A stretch of 64,000 bases of DNA, from positions 4,229,079-4,293,078 of the forward strand of contig NW_024726235.1 in assembly GCF_018991925.1 (NCBI RefSeq), given 5' to 3'. The translations under genes were made by a program, and so were the position numbers. This document shows positions 1-12,776 of this stretch, one piece after another. The notes under the pieces were generated by a model. That model did not search any database and was not told the DNA's origin. It saw only the letters and a list, made by a program, of their open reading frames with translations. This DNA is from Homarus americanus (lineage: Eukaryota > Arthropoda > Malacostraca > Decapoda > Nephropidae). Positions within the stretch are counted from its first letter, which is position 1. Every line of letters starts with the position of its first letter.

Positions 1-17
1 GTGGCTAACCTAATGTA

Positions 18-576
18 CAGTCAACCAAAGATGCACTGACCCCACCCTGGGTCTCGTACTCGCAATTTTACCTGGCAATACTGTATTTGGTAAAGTAAGT
101 CTGTATGTAGTGGTGATTGTGATTGGTGATCTATTTTCGGCTGTATCACTGTCAGAATAAATTTTAAACAAACCAAAGATATCTTTTTTATGATTAACTA
201 TTCATCATTATTTAAGATCATGAGTTTCCAAACATTCGTATATTTGTTTAAATAATGAAGAAAATTTGATGTGAGAATTTTGTGGCAGCTGTGGTTGTAG
301 TTGAGTTGCCAATTCATGAATATAATTGTTTTCATTATTTAAGCAATTATATGAAAAATTGGAAACTTCTCATGATGTTAAATAATGATGAATAGTTTAT
401 TATTATAAAAAAGTTATCTTTGGTTTGTTTAAAATTTATTCTGACAGCGATACAGCCGAAAATAGATCACCAATCACAATCACCACTACATACAGACTTA
501 CTTTACCAAATACAGTATTGCCAGGTAAAATTGTGAGTACGATGCCCAGTGTGGGGTCATTGCATCTGGTTGACTG
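18..576. repeat. Foldback / long-terminal-inverted-repeat element
   Basis: The two halves are reverse complements: roughly 18-245 pairs with 345-576, around a spacer of about 100 bases. The ends are CAGTCAACCAAAGATGCA and TGCATCTGGTTGACTG. TA precedes the left end, as expected for a pogo/Tigger or mariner-type insertion. There is no coding sequence, so it is a non-autonomous miniature element. The pairing arms differ at scattered positions, so it is not a recent insertion. The end coordinates are clear; the superfamily is inferred from the CAG ends and TA flank. Confidence 0.8.
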
Positions 577-583
577 CACCTTA

Positions 584-640
584 CTTAACCTAACCTAGCT
601 TTACCTAACCTATCCTACCCTAACCTATCCTAACCAAAAA
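584..640. repeat. Degenerate TTAGG-like (CCTAA) repeat
   Basis: A short run of CCTAACC/CCTATCC units directly follows the foldback element. The arthropod telomere unit is TTAGG, so this is an interstitial degenerate telomere-like run or a tail associated with mobile elements. Similar runs lie at 24019-24050, 36826-36890 and 61081-61170. Confidence 0.5.
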
Positions 641-1630
641 GGTCCTAAGCCCAAGTTCCTCATGGTATCTTTAAGTAAGACGCACAAGAAGTTAAACTAC
701 AGTTGATGATTTTCATCAGTTAGACAATACATGGATGAAGTAGTTGTATCATGGAACAAACATTGAACTTGATTATTATACTGTACTAGGTTTATCATCA
801 AGTTACTTATTACAAAAGAATTAGAAGATAACGTTATATATTTTGTAATATGGATGATGATGACAATGATGATGTGGAAGAAAAAATGATGATGATATGG
901 AAGAATAGAGCAAACAGAATGAGTATAATAATGACAAGTTTTTACCTCCTAGAGATTGTAGACGTAGAAAATATATTATGTCTGTGTTACAAATTCACCA
1001 GGAGAAAGAGTTATAAAAACATTATCAATATTCTTGAATAATGATATGTTTACCTATTTTGTAATTTTGCATGAACCTGAGCAAGTTATCAGTGATTTAT
1101 GGGAAAACAAAAAGAAGCTAATTAGTCGCAAGATACGATCTCTCCCCTCCCCTCTCACATCCTGGAAATTGAAGAAAACACAGCTGTCAATCTTTAACTG
1201 TTAGGGTCAATACTCGTAAATACTAACGTTGATGCTGGGCGTGTCAAGTATTGTAGTGATCTCTTTAACTTGCGATTTGTCACTAGAGTTGTCCACTTCT
1301 TTCCTTCTTCTTGATCATTATATTTAACCCAAATTGTGTTTCCATGGGCAATGAGGAACAGCTGATGGTTTTAATAGTCACTGTTTACAGTAACTCACTG
1401 ATGAGACAAATAATGTGTAGGGATAAGATGGATGACAAAATTTAGATAAGTTAGTGTTAAGAGGAGAGTATTAATTTTATCCTGTATGATTATTAAGACT
1501 GTTCTTTTATAGTTGTAAGAGGAAAATATTGACCTAATCTGACAGTCTATTATCTGGTATGGCCATAAGACTGTCCCTTTCTTTTATAAATTAATTAGAA
1601 AAATACTAAGACAATTGATATTCTTTACAG

Positions 1631-1751
1631 GATCCAGTTCAACACTTCCGAGCAGTGGACCAAAGCTTTAAAGTTCCTGTTAACTAATCTCAAATGGGGA
1701 CTTACCTGGGCATCTTCAGCTCTCTTTTCTAGTACACAGGGCGAGACTTAG
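1631..1751 (+). CDS. Candidate terminal exon, copy 1, of an unrecognised gene
   Basis: A pyrimidine-containing stretch ending in TTTACAG precedes an open segment of 39 codons and a TAG stop. The peptide contains the block [20 protein letters not shown] and ends [13 protein letters not shown] second segment at 2415-2535 has exactly the same length, an equivalent acceptor and a peptide differing at only 5 of 39 residues. Most base differences in the shared central block are synonymous (for example TTA/CTC, CTC/CTG, ACC/ACT). That pattern indicates a protein-coding exon under constraint. About 27 bases upstream of the acceptor are also similar, so the exon was duplicated with its splice site. 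No upstream exon is recognised in the window. The two copies could be alternative last exons or belong to tandem genes. The family is not recognised. Confidence 0.55.
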
Positions 1752-1789
1752 CCCAAGGAATTGATGATGATGATGATTAGTTGAAGGAA

Positions 1790-1955
1790 GAAAAGTAAGA
1801 GTGGAATGAAGAGGAGGAGGAGGAGCTGCAGGAGAAGTAAAGTGAGGAAGAAGAGGAGGAGGAGGAGGAGCTACAGAAGGAAAGTGAGGAAGAAGAGGAG
1901 AAAAAAAGTGACTCAAAGTTAGGAAGAGAAGGAGGTGGAGGGAGAAGATGAAAAA
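1790..1955. repeat. Purine-rich GAGGA/GAAGAG low-complexity tract
   Basis: This is an almost purely purine stretch of GAGGAG and GAAGAG units just after the first terminal exon. Open frames across it are low-complexity Ser/Pro-rich artefacts on the complementary strand and are not genes. Confidence 0.85.
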
Positions 1956-2414
1956 AAAAGATAATGTAGATATATAATAACAAGCAACATCCCAGCACAA
2001 AATTTAATGAAAAATTAAAATTACCCAAGTAGGATGTCAGTGCCTGAATGACCTCGAGTACAAGTACTTAGTCCATACCACTGAGCTAAATTGTGATACT
2101 AGTTATTGAAGAAGTTTTGCTCCCCTTTTAGGATCTCCTTTACTTACAGAATTGTGTTAGAATCAGCCGACAATGTTAAGATACAAGCGACTTGCCCATT
2201 TATGTACAGTATTAAGAAACATTATGTGAATAGGTTAACTTAGCTGGTGGTTGATACAATTTGCAAGTAGATTTGAATAATGATGGGCTGATACAGTTTG
2301 TAGGGGAACGTAGATAGTTGATCTTACAGGCTGCTCTCTCTCTCTCTCTATGAGATTAATTTGACGAAAAAGGATATTATATTATGCTACTAAGACAGAT
2401 GGTATCTTTTACAG

Positions 2415-2535
2415 GATGCAGTTCAACAGTGAGGAGCAGTGGACCAAAGCTCTCAAGTTCCTGTTGACTAATCTGAAATGGGGACTTACTTGGGTATCTT
2501 CAGCCCTTTTTTCTAGCACACAGGGAGAGGCATAG
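2415..2535 (+). CDS. Candidate terminal exon, copy 2, of an unrecognised gene
   Basis: This is the paralogous copy of 1631-1751. The acceptor is TTTTACAG, followed by 39 codons and TAG. It shares [20 protein letters not shown] apart from synonymous changes and ends [12 protein letters not shown]. The substitutions relative to copy 1 are I/M at the first codon, T/S, S/E, A/V and T/A. Sequence similarity stops a few bases after the stop codon, so the untranslated tails have diverged much more than the coding part. The intact frame, equal length and synonymous bias argue that both copies are or were functional. It could be an alternative last exon of the same transcript. No function is assigned. 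Confidence 0.55.
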
Positions 2536-2539
2536 GAGG

Positions 2540-4078
2540 AAGCCATTATTGTGAGGAACAAGTATCCAGAAAGGCTTGGGAAACAATTTGAGGAGAGAGA
2601 GACCATGGTGGGGCTGTTGTCACACTTACTGCAAAAACTAAGAGAGGTAGTGTAGTGTCAGAATTTTTATTGGAAGTCCTACTCAAGTTTGCTTGTTTGG
2701 AAGACCTACACTGGTTTTTAGTAGTCAATATCCTGCACTGTTGTGTGGAGTTACAGGGAGAAATCAGCTAGATATTGGGGCATTGTGGAAGGAGAACACC
2801 ATAGCACAGGAGTTAGAGTGAATGATTGAGAGTACTGTAATTGAATGGGAAATCTGTATTTGTTTTGTGTCTGGCCATCCTGCAGTATACTGTATTGAAG
2901 CAGGTTTTGAAGGAGTGAAAAAATAAAATAAAAACAATTACAGTATACAGGGGTATAGGAATTAATGTTTTTTTTAACTGAATGGCAATACAAAAAGTGA
3001 ATTTACACTGTAGAATTCCGTATTAATTATCTGTAGTAACTTCCTGCCTTCCTATTGTAAGTACAGTACTACTGTATATGACCCTGAAGCTAGCACCCAA
3101 GTCTTGATATGTTTGGTGGGTCAGCACAAGACCGAGAATATTAACTGGAAAATTTTTTCTATAACCCAACTACAGTAGTTAACAATGCTTTAGGTAAGTT
3201 ACATTTGTTAGAATTGTATGTGTGTCAAGCAGCATAAATATATCACCAGATTTTTGTATACAGGGAGAGTAAGATAAATTTTGGTGGGAAGTGATGAACA
3301 GCAGTGTTATAGAATACAAGTACAGTATTCCTCTTTTATTGGAAAGGTTCTGTTCCTGAAAACTCTTGTCATGTGCAAAATAGCAAAATGTCAAACTATA
3401 ATTTTCCCACGAGAAAATATTTTAAGGGGTGATGCATAATTGGGCTGATTTTTTTTGTACAAAGCATTTATAAATCGATGAAGGATCATGAAATACACAC
3501 AAATACATAATATAATAGTTAGAAATACTCTAGTTAATCCATCCTAGATGTATGGGATTGAAAGTTGGAAATGGAACGATGGAGACCATTCTAAAATTCA
3601 ACTGTTGAATTACTAGAGAGGCAATAAAAATTGCATGCAAGATGCAGAGTGGCTATGGAGTCTCAGATAGGTTAGAAGAGGTTCGTTGATGTGATTTGGA
3701 TGGTGGTCTGACTTTTTGTCACTGGTGTATTGTATATCATGTTATATTTACTAAATTTAGATGCTAATGTTATTATTTTGGAGGTGATGAAGCAATGGTT
3801 AGGTTTATTCTGAACCAGTGTCGAAATGTTCTAGAACCGATTTAGAATGGGGAGAAGAATTTAGGCGTGTAACGAATGTGTAGGAGTATGGTAAAAGGAA
3901 ACACAATGGTAGGAGGTAGACAGCATGCAGTAGCTAAATGAAGTATTGTATGTGAGGGAGTTGTGTTGTAGAGGGAATGGAATAAGTTTAGATAGACAAC
4001 TGGTATTTAGGTAGGAAGATTTCTTCTTATGTTCATCCCATCAACAGAGGCTCCTGTAAGAAAATGAGGCATGAGTGG
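2540..4078. other. Non-coding stretch, nothing recognised
   Basis: The sequence is AT-rich with many short TACAGTA/TACTGTA words. The open frames are short and have no recognisable motif. At 3560-3690 there is a weak resemblance to a decayed LINE reverse-transcriptase tail, not strong enough to call. Confidence 0.5.
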
Positions 4079-4080
4079 TA

Positions 4081-4334
4081 CAGTCTCGTTCAAGATTCTT
4101 CAAACACTGCTGGAGACAGCTGGCAACTCAAGGCCGTTTGTTTACTATAGTACATAGTATAATATAATACGAAACAACAAAGCCCTACCATTAAATTAAG
4201 CAACGGGAAACTAAGTAACCAATCACCGATCACTTTTACATTTATTCATAATTTTTACTACGTACTATAGTAAACAAACGGCCTTGAGTTGCCAGCTGTC
4301 TCCAGCAGTGTTTGATGAATCTTGAACGAGACTG
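4081..4334. mobile_element. Miniature inverted-repeat element with about 80-base arms (TA target)
   Basis: The left arm beginning CAGTCTCGTTCAAGATTC is mirrored by the right arm ending GAATCTTGAACGAGACTG. Pairing continues through the motif CTGGAGACAGCTGGCAACTC to about 80 bases. TA flanks both ends (4079-4080 and 4335-4336), the target duplication of the Tc1/mariner-pogo superfamily. It has no coding capacity. Confidence 0.9.
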
Positions 4335-4336
4335 TA

Positions 4337-7268
4337 CATAAATAGAACAGTGTATGTAAATAGTACAGTAGTAGCAAACGATGAAAATTATAGGACCTCT
4401 GAGTGTGCAGACCTTCAGGTATATATGCTTGTAGTAGAAGTTGTGGATTGAGGAAATATTATTAGTGATTGAATTGAGTAAATAAGAAAGTATTGATAGG
4501 AAATAGAATGGTGTGGTTGGAGGATATTTGGTGGAAAATTCAGTTTTGTGTTAGATAGGAATTTTTTCATCATTATTATTGTTAGTTATTATATTATTGA
4601 TTTTACAGTAATATTTTTATTATTATTACAACTGCATCAAGATATATTAGTGTTTATTCCCAGGGGTAGATACAGTACATGCAGTATATAAAAGAAAAAC
4701 AAAAGGATGGAATAATAATCGTGACTAGATTTACATTAATATTTTATCAGATACAGTATATAATTGATACTACTAACAGGGTACAGATATTTAACCACTG
4801 AGTATTATATTGTACCAGAAAATGGGGTGCTGAGGTCTGCCAATCAGTTTAGGCTTAGTTAGAAAAAGTCGCTCTTTTAAAACTAATTTGAGAGGAGCTA
4901 ATGGTGTGGTAAATATTATTTGTACTTCGATGGTTTTCACCCTAAGTAGTTTTTACTTTGTGTTATCCTATACAGAAACTAACTGTTGATTACTTTTAAT
5001 TTTATTATGATTGGGATCATAAATGAGGTACAATATTTGACGAGTGACTTGTGACAGTCTTGTACTTTACAGTACAGTACTAGAATACTTCCTGAGAGAG
5101 ACAACCTCACCCAGGAGCTTTGTGTTCTGTGGCCGACTGCACTGTGTTGTCAGAGGGTGTCTGTTACTGCGTAACTCATAGTGCATGGGGTTGCCTCTGA
5201 GCAGAGTAAAATCATATGGACATTTAACCAAATAAAATATGAAAAGTGGCATCCCTGTATTGATGGGGTTAACAGCTGCTCACCCAGTGAACTAATGCTA
5301 GTGAACCAGAACTCCAATCCTAGTTCTGTTGTTGTTTCAAAAGCTGACAAGTTTTCAGTAATTTGATATTGATATTAAAATGGTTTACTTAGCCAGACAA
5401 ATACAAATACAGATACAGAGTGGACAATAAGAACAATATTGACTTGATGAGCCAATTAAGAGCCTGAAGCCTCTTAGTGGCACCTGATAAGAGCTTAATG
5501 AGGACAATGGTGTTTAAGGGGTATGTTTATCTCTCTTTCCTTCCTCAGAGTGACAGAGTTTGTGTGGTAATATGTGGAAATACATTACTGTATGGTGTTA
5601 TTAGACCAACTTCCTACTTCTGTTCATCTAGTGACCCAGGATTGTCAGAGACAGTGAAAGTTATTTAGAAGAGGTTTCTCAGGCTGTAGTACAAGTCAGG
5701 AATGTCTATGAAATCCATACTGGAGCAAGGTACTTGATCCTGATCAGAGGTCTTCATCTACATGTATTTGAACAAAGAATTTTTGTATCTTGATGGAGGT
5801 GGTGGGCAGTAGCCAAAAGTTAGTCCTCATTGGTTTTGTGAGGCACGTACTAGTGCTTTTTAGATGAAACATGACATTCCTTACTATTCTCGGTTGTTTT
5901 GAAAGCTCTTGTCACCTGTCCAATGACTCAAAGGCTATACAGTAAATCAAAGCTGAAAGTATGAAATCCAACTTTATAAGTAAGGAACAGATGAATTAAG
6001 TTCCTCCTCCTTATCCTGATGGTGTTCCTTAGTGGCAGGGAAGTATAGGGGTAAAGTTTGGAGTATACTGTATTTGTAACCATAAAGTGTCTGAGAAGAT
6101 GGCAGCAATTCTAGGGTACACACCACACTAAGTGTACCCATAGACTCGCTGGCCTTCAAAACAACTCTAGGATATGGGTTACGCTTTTTTTCTTTCTTTT
6201 TTTTTACTGGTTCTGAACATGAGTAGCTGTTGAATGGCAATTAGGTAACACTGTTCCTTTACCCCTTCACTACAGGAATGCCATATCTTATATTTTATTT
6301 GGGTAATGTCAGACAATTTTATTTAGCTCAGAGGCGACCCCGTAAACAAGGAGTTGGGATCAGTACACTCTGCCATTAGAACCTCTGGACAAGGCTGGAA
6401 TTTTTAAAGTTTCGTGTCTTCCCATCAATAATGTAATATCATGGGGTTTAATATTTTAATCATGGATTTTTGCCCCCACCATGTTCTATGTAAAGGAATT
6501 AATGTTTGATTCTTCTTGACCATATTTTTCTTCTTGCCATATTATTATTAATATTGGTCTATAACAGAAGATGAGACAGTGAGTTTGCACACCTTAAGTT
6601 TCTACCATTTTTCATTGTTGCTCTGTTAACCTTTTATTTTTTAAGAATTTACTTCATTAAAAAATAGTCAATATTTAATGAAAAAAGTGAATAATTGTGT
6701 TGGTGTACATTATGGGCATAACACTGTTAATGGTCTGTGATATTTATATTATCATTAAAATGTAAATACTACTGTAATAAATATCTCTGACTGTACAGAG
6801 AGATGGATGAAGTTTTTTGATGTGAACACACTGTACCGTAATTATGGATTTTTGTTTCCAGTACATAATACGGTACGTACAGTGTGTTCAAGTGAATAAT
6901 ATAAAACTGAAGTAATTTCTTCTGTACTGTACGTGTATTAAATTTCTCTATTAATGTGAAATGTCAACATATAATTTCTGTTTATATACTGTAATTTATA
7001 TGAAAAATAATCTGTTTTGTTAATGATACATTCTTGAATTCAATTGATTGATGGTAAATTGTTATTTAGTACAATAAGCATATTTTATATTTAAACTTTA
7101 TACTGTACTATACTGTATGTAGATTTTTTTGCATCTTTGTAAATGCAGGACTGTAAATACAAGAAAAATGTTTAATTCTGTGAAACTCCTGTACTATCAA
7201 ATGCTAATTTTAAATCTCATTTCTACTGTTCTGTGTGTATGGTACTTCATAGAGTAGTCTGTTCACTC
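4337..7268. other. Non-coding stretch with one short hairpin
   Basis: No gene is recognised. The only notable structure is an inverted repeat at about 6823-6890, where GTGAACACACTGTACCGTA pairs with TACGGTACGTACAGTGTGTTCA-type sequence on the other side of a loop of some 20 bases. The rest is AT-rich. Confidence 0.5.
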
Positions 7269-7269
7269 G

Positions 7270-7730
7270 AACTTTACAACTAAGGCCTAGGGTCAGTTAG
7301 TAGGAAGGTAACTGATTGGCTGGCAGAGACACCCAAAGAGTCACTCCAGTTCTTTGGTATTTAATCTAACATATTTATACAGTATTCTGATATTTTAAGG
7401 AATAATAACTTTTCTGTATTGATCTCTGATAAATTCTGCACTTGGTGAAACAAAAATGAGCCTGTGAAATGCTCACTAACACAAATGCAAAGACATCTTA
7501 CAGTGGAGGATGTCACTGAAATTTTAAAATCTTTTTCTTGTTCTATTTATGATATTTGTTACCAGTTCAGAAAGTATCAGAGATCAACACATTATCCCTT
7601 CAAATATCAGAAAATAAATATGATAGATTAAATACCTGCACTAAAGAACTGCAGTGACTCTTTGAGTGTCTGTCCGCTAACCAATCGGCAGCCTTGCTAC
7701 AAACTAACCCTAGGCTTTGGTTGCAAGGTA
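7270..7730. repeat. Long palindrome (foldback) at the outer edge of the left duplication arm
   Basis: About 160 bases on the left (from CAACTAAGGCCTAGGGT) pair with about 160 on the right (to ACCCTAGGCTTTGGTTG) around a centre near 7440-7560. Matching blocks include GACTCTTTGAGTGTCTGTC-type sequence against GACACCCAAAGAGTC, and TATTTAATCTA against its complement. The palindrome ends within a few tens of bases of where homology to the right arm begins. It could be a foldback transposon or a breakpoint-associated structure. Confidence 0.7.
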
Positions 7731-8412
7731 TGCATCAACAGTCAATAGTTAATGGTGAAGCTGGTGTGAGGTGGATTGGTGAGTACACTAGAACTGATTT
7801 ACATACTGTAGTTGGTTGACGGTCGGGTCATTTTTCTGTGCAAGGATTATTAATACGACTGCTGTTTATTCAAAAGACATTTACTTAGCACCATTTATAA
7901 AGCTTGTGACAAAAGATTTTGGAATATGAAATTTACTTTGTACAATAAATTCCATAAAGTTTCATATTAGAAATAATCATAATTCATAAATTGCACCTCT
8001 GAGAAAATAATCAACAGAAATGAGCCAACCAGGTACTCCCTGAGCACAGCTGATCAGAACACAATAATCATGTTATATCTAATGTTACACTGGTTACCAA
8101 TATAATACAAAATACATCTTTAAATTTCTCTACAAAACTATAATGAATTTTGTATAACATGAGAACCACATTAGAGCAAAATAACCAATCCTGTCTGAGC
8201 TTATACTGTACAGTACAGGACCTTATGTCACTGAGGGGTCACATGAAGGTCAAGTGTTTTATATAAGAGACACTGACAATATAAACACAGCAGTAATTAA
8301 TTAAAAACAACTCTTCAGACAATCTCAAATTACTTATAAAATTAATAAAACAGTGAATGATATAACACAATTTTCTCTGCATCTTGCTGTTGGAGTTTAA
8401 TGATATATAGTT

Positions 8413-8745
8413 CAGTGAAACCTCCATATAATTCGTTAGATGGGGGTTTCACATCTAACGGACCTTCGATATAACAGACTTTAATCTCTATAACGTTCAT
8501 TAGATGAAGGTTTGACACCTAATCAGTGGCAGACTGACCCACCGGGATACCGGGAAATTTCTCGGTGGGCCCCAAAGTGATGGTTCCTTTGACTACGTTT
8601 TGGGATTAAGTGGACCCTTTTGAGTGGGCCCTTTTACAAGTTTTCCCGGTAGAAATTTTTGACCCAGTCCGCCTAATGGATCCTCGATATACAGGTACTA
8701 ATGGACTTTCCTTTTCATATAGTCAGTAAAATAGAGGTTTCACTG
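8413..8745. mobile_element. Tigger/pogo-like miniature element with a second element nested inside
   Basis: The outer ends are CAGTGAAACCTCCATATA and ATAGAGGTTTCACTG, with TA following the right end. Inside, from about 8525 to 8675, lies a second inverted-repeat unit beginning CAGTGGCAGACTGACCCACC and ending near GACCCAGTCCG. It is bounded on both sides by CCTAAT, a possible target duplication of an hAT-type insertion. There is no coding sequence, and no counterpart was seen in the right arm. Confidence 0.75.
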
Positions 8746-10756
8746 TAGTCAGAATTTTTTTAGAGACATTAGAATATAAATTTTTCAATTTGTATGAAGT
8801 AACAATCATCACAATTACCTACTAAAATATAAAATTAAGAACTAAATATTATTTGTAAATTATTGGCTTTGATATTTGGAGTCAACAATAAACTAAACAT
8901 GTTAAATGAACGTAGATGTCCCTGTCTGTAGGTTTACCAGTACAGTATTTGTGAATCAGATACTACAACTGGTTCTCATCCACAACACATTGTATAGCGA
9001 TGATACACACACACCTTAGAGTTCCATTAAATCATCTTAAGTGACAAACATTATGGAATAACTAAAAAAAAAAAAAATGCTCCATTACATCTATGGCTTC
9101 TGTTGGTGAATTGGTTCTTGGTCATAACACACACACACCAGTTAAAAACAAGTCTCATTGATTTATCATGTGTGGTTTAACAGCCATGAACCTAATGCAA
9201 ATATGTTACTTATAGACAGACACATGAAGGAAGAAGTGTGTACAGTGTGGGGAAGGGCATAATAATGAGACTTAATAATTAATGTCACTGTTCACTGTAA
9301 ATATAAGTGTCTTGTGCCCATAATATATGAGTTTGTACAGTGGCATCTTGTATTAAGTAAGAAGATAGTTTATTGAGGAACACTTAAACTGGAGTGGTGG
9401 ATACAGCTACAAGCTAACACTGTACCCGTATTTCCTGCACAAAACACAGTAATTGCAATCTGGATTTTATTCTCACTTGGGCTTGACATAAGTAGGGTGT
9501 TGGTTAGCATGACCCCACTGAATATGGCAGGTACTAACACTAGACCTGGGGGGAATGGCCCTCACTTGACCTCTTAATTCATAACTGCTAAAACTATTCA
9601 GTATAGATATAAGTCAATCAATTAAGGTGTCTTCTTTACCAAATTATAAAGTAACTACAGTATATGTCATTACAGAACCACAAAATATTGTTCCTGAAAC
9701 TTTATTTAAAAATCACAGATGATTAATGAAACAATTATCTGATGTTCATTGTTTGTTTCTTTGTGGAAGATAAGGTTCAAAGTGTATACTGTATAAAAAA
9801 ACAAAGTGGATCAGACCTTAGGGGTTTGTCCGAATGTCCTTAAGCTGCTACAAACACCAGAATCATTCATAGACATTGTATAAAACTAGTAAAACATATT
9901 AAAACAATACTTTAACTCTAAATCAAGAGAGATTGCACTAATGTAATGCACATAAAAACCTTAACATATTCCTGATCAATTTTTAAATACACATTTATTC
10001 TGTTCAGTGATAATATTCTCACTGTCAACACTCTTTAAGTCATGATCAATAGTTTTTGTACAGCAATGTCAACAATATGGATATACAGTATAGAAAAGGG
10101 TAGTACTGCTAACGTAGCACTCGAAAAGGGTTGCTAAAACCCTTATAATCTTTTATTAAATTGGTTAATAATTATGGTACAGTAATATCCCTGAAAATCT
10201 GGGTCTTTGTTCCCTGAACATTCCAATACTAGAAAAAAAAAAAAAACCTGTCCGTTCTGGGCATTCAAATGAATTTCCGAGTGATGGCATCATGTGCCAA
10301 GCGTATGGGTGGGCTTACTTACATGGAGAACTTAGGTAGTAGGCTCAGAGTGCTCGTGCACTGAGATTGGCTACTTACTACTGCATTGTCATGTGACTGC
10401 ATGAGATGCCTATGATTGGCTGATGCATCTCACAGCTGATCTCAAACTCAAGCACCTGGATGCACTTTTAGTTCACTGTCTGCTGTCAATGTACAAGCTT
10501 GTTTGCTCACTTGCTGCTGTTTTTGTACACATTCTGCATTGTGTAGAAATGTACATTCTGTATCAGGATACAACTGGCCAAGATTACTGTTAAAGCGATG
10601 ATAAGACATAAAAAGTCACTATTATACAGTTATGCATACTGTACAATATATTCAGTAAATGAGAAAGTACCGGATGTACAGCACTATATATAGCAAGGTG
10701 AACAGTGTATGCCTACTGTAGGCTAGTGTGTGTACGTACAGTATATAGCACATGTA

Positions 10757-10825
10757 CAGTTGCCAGCAAAAGTTCTCCCACAGCCCTGTGTAGCAAGTTT
10801 GTGGGAGGACTTTTGCTGGCAACTA
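10757..10825. mobile_element. Very short palindromic miniature element (about 69 bases)
   Basis: CAGTTGCCAGCAAAAGTTCT pairs with a near-perfect complement ending TTTTGCTGGCAACT, around a loop of about 10 bases. TA lies on both sides. It would form a stable hairpin if transcribed. The CAG end and TA flanks suggest a deleted Tc1/mariner-pogo element. Confidence 0.75.
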
Positions 10826-12403
10826 TACAATCCCTGTCCAACTGTAGTTAAGCACTGTGGCTAGTACTGTATTCAAGTTAGTAAAACCTGCCCAGTTGCT
10901 TATCCCTACCAATGGTGATCTTTGCCAGATGCATAGCTTAGACTCAGAAACATTTATCAATGCCCGGAAAAATTTCATTAATGGGTAATTTTTTTTCTCC
11001 AGGGATAAGGATTGGTGACAATACCAGGAAATCTCCCTAGCATAGAAACGTTCTGCACCAATTCTTCAGGCTATAGGGATGTTACAATTATATTGCATTC
11101 ATGTAATACAGTACTTGTCCCTCATTATCTCTTGTTTTACTGGTTTCAATTTTACATAATGAATCATTTAATAATAAGCCCTGGTATACAGGTATGCCTC
11201 GTTTAGTGATTTAAAATTTTTAACACCCTTTCTCAATTAACGATCGTCAATTTTTGGTTTAGCAAACTTTGACTCACTGGGAAAAATTTGGGAGGGAAGT
11301 TGGAAAAACTTGAGATTGTGTGCTCCAAGTGAGCATCTCTACTCTCATTTATTTACATTACCCACATGCCACCTACCCACCCATGCCATGTACTACTCGT
11401 GTTTATCACCTGTTGTTTCATCATTGTCTTCCATGCTTCGCTGTTATCATTGTGTGCATTATCAATCGCTGTGCATCGCTGTTATTGTTGTAACTTTTAC
11501 GGGTTATTTAGTACTGTACGGAGTTTTCATCTGCCTTGTACTACAGTATTGTGATAATGTTGGGTGCCCATCACCAAGTTCTTTGAGCCATAGCAAGAGC
11601 CAACAATGCCAGTCATCACTCTTGCACTCAGCACCTTCCACCTCAGGCGTCACCCACTTCAACCCTAAAGCTCTCACCCACCCAAGACAATACAGACTCT
11701 CCAGCCTCATTTTCTGACTCTAGGTAACTGGCCGGTCCTTTGTCCTCCAGCCTCGGAGGGGACACATGATGACTTTGCTTCTGACATGGACTTGGTGAGT
11801 GTTACTTTACTGTTGTATATTGTAGTTTATGAATATAGCAAATTCTACATATTTTCCCTCATTTTGCCATTTGGCAATCATTTCACTCCAATTGGGACAC
11901 AGGGCAGCAAATAGCTGGGTGATCCCCAGTTGCTGCTCTCCCCTCTCCTTCCACCTCCTCCTTGGCTGTGTGTGCTAATTACCGTGTACGTAAGAAATGT
12001 TTATTCCCTTTATGTTTTTGACCATACTGTATAATAATTTTTTTTTTGCATATTATTTTGGATATTATTTCTCCATATCCTTCGTTTTACTTAATGATAA
12101 GTTTTTTAGGAATGCATCTCATTCATTAAATGAGGGATACCTGTACTGTATCTTGATGATATCACCCAACAAAGGCTTTAAAAGAACAAAATTTTCTGAA
12201 AATATCAACAGTTGTATGCATTATAATGAGTTTATTAAAATATTTTGAATATGAACATATCTGAGACAAGCTTCACAAAACCCCTATTGTTTATTTCTTA
12301 CTATAAAGTTAATGTGATCAACAGGGAGACAAAGTTGTTGCAAATATTGTGAAAATTTACAAGAAGCCGATGATGAATGGTAAAGTAATATTTGTACTGT
12401 ATA

Positions 12404-12776
12404 CAGTGGGGTATGCTATAACGAATCTAATTGGTTCTAGAACCTTGTTCGTTATAGCATTCGTTCGTTATAGGATTAATTCGTTCCAGGCCCCCAAATA
12501 CAACCACTTAACACTGAAAAATATAATATAAAATTGTAAAAATTGCAAAAAAGTGCATAAATAAGCATCCAAACCCCTGAAATAAAGAACATCATTAATA
12601 CTTGTAATAAAAAAACAATAAATTAGTAAAAAAAAAAAGAATTTTTTTTTTTTCTTTTTCTAAATAATGTTCGTTGTAGGAGTTTCGTTCGTTATAGCTA
12701 TCTCAATTTTATAGGTAAAACCGTTCGTTATAGGAATATTCGTAGTAGGATCCGTTCGTTATAGCATACCCCACTG
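12404..12776. mobile_element. Tigger/pogo-like miniature element (TA target), absent from the right arm
   Basis: The ends are CAGTGGGGTATGCTATAACG and CGTTATAGCATACCCCACTG, perfect complements over 20 bases, with TA duplicated on both sides. The interior repeats GTTCGTTATAG-type units and is otherwise A/T-rich, with no coding sequence. The corresponding right-arm position (near 42440) has the flanks but not the insert. Confidence 0.92.

Noticed and set aside
1716..2028. Ser/Pro-rich open frames on the minus strand
   Set aside because: They are produced by the GAGGAG purine tract and overlap the terminal exon on the other strand.
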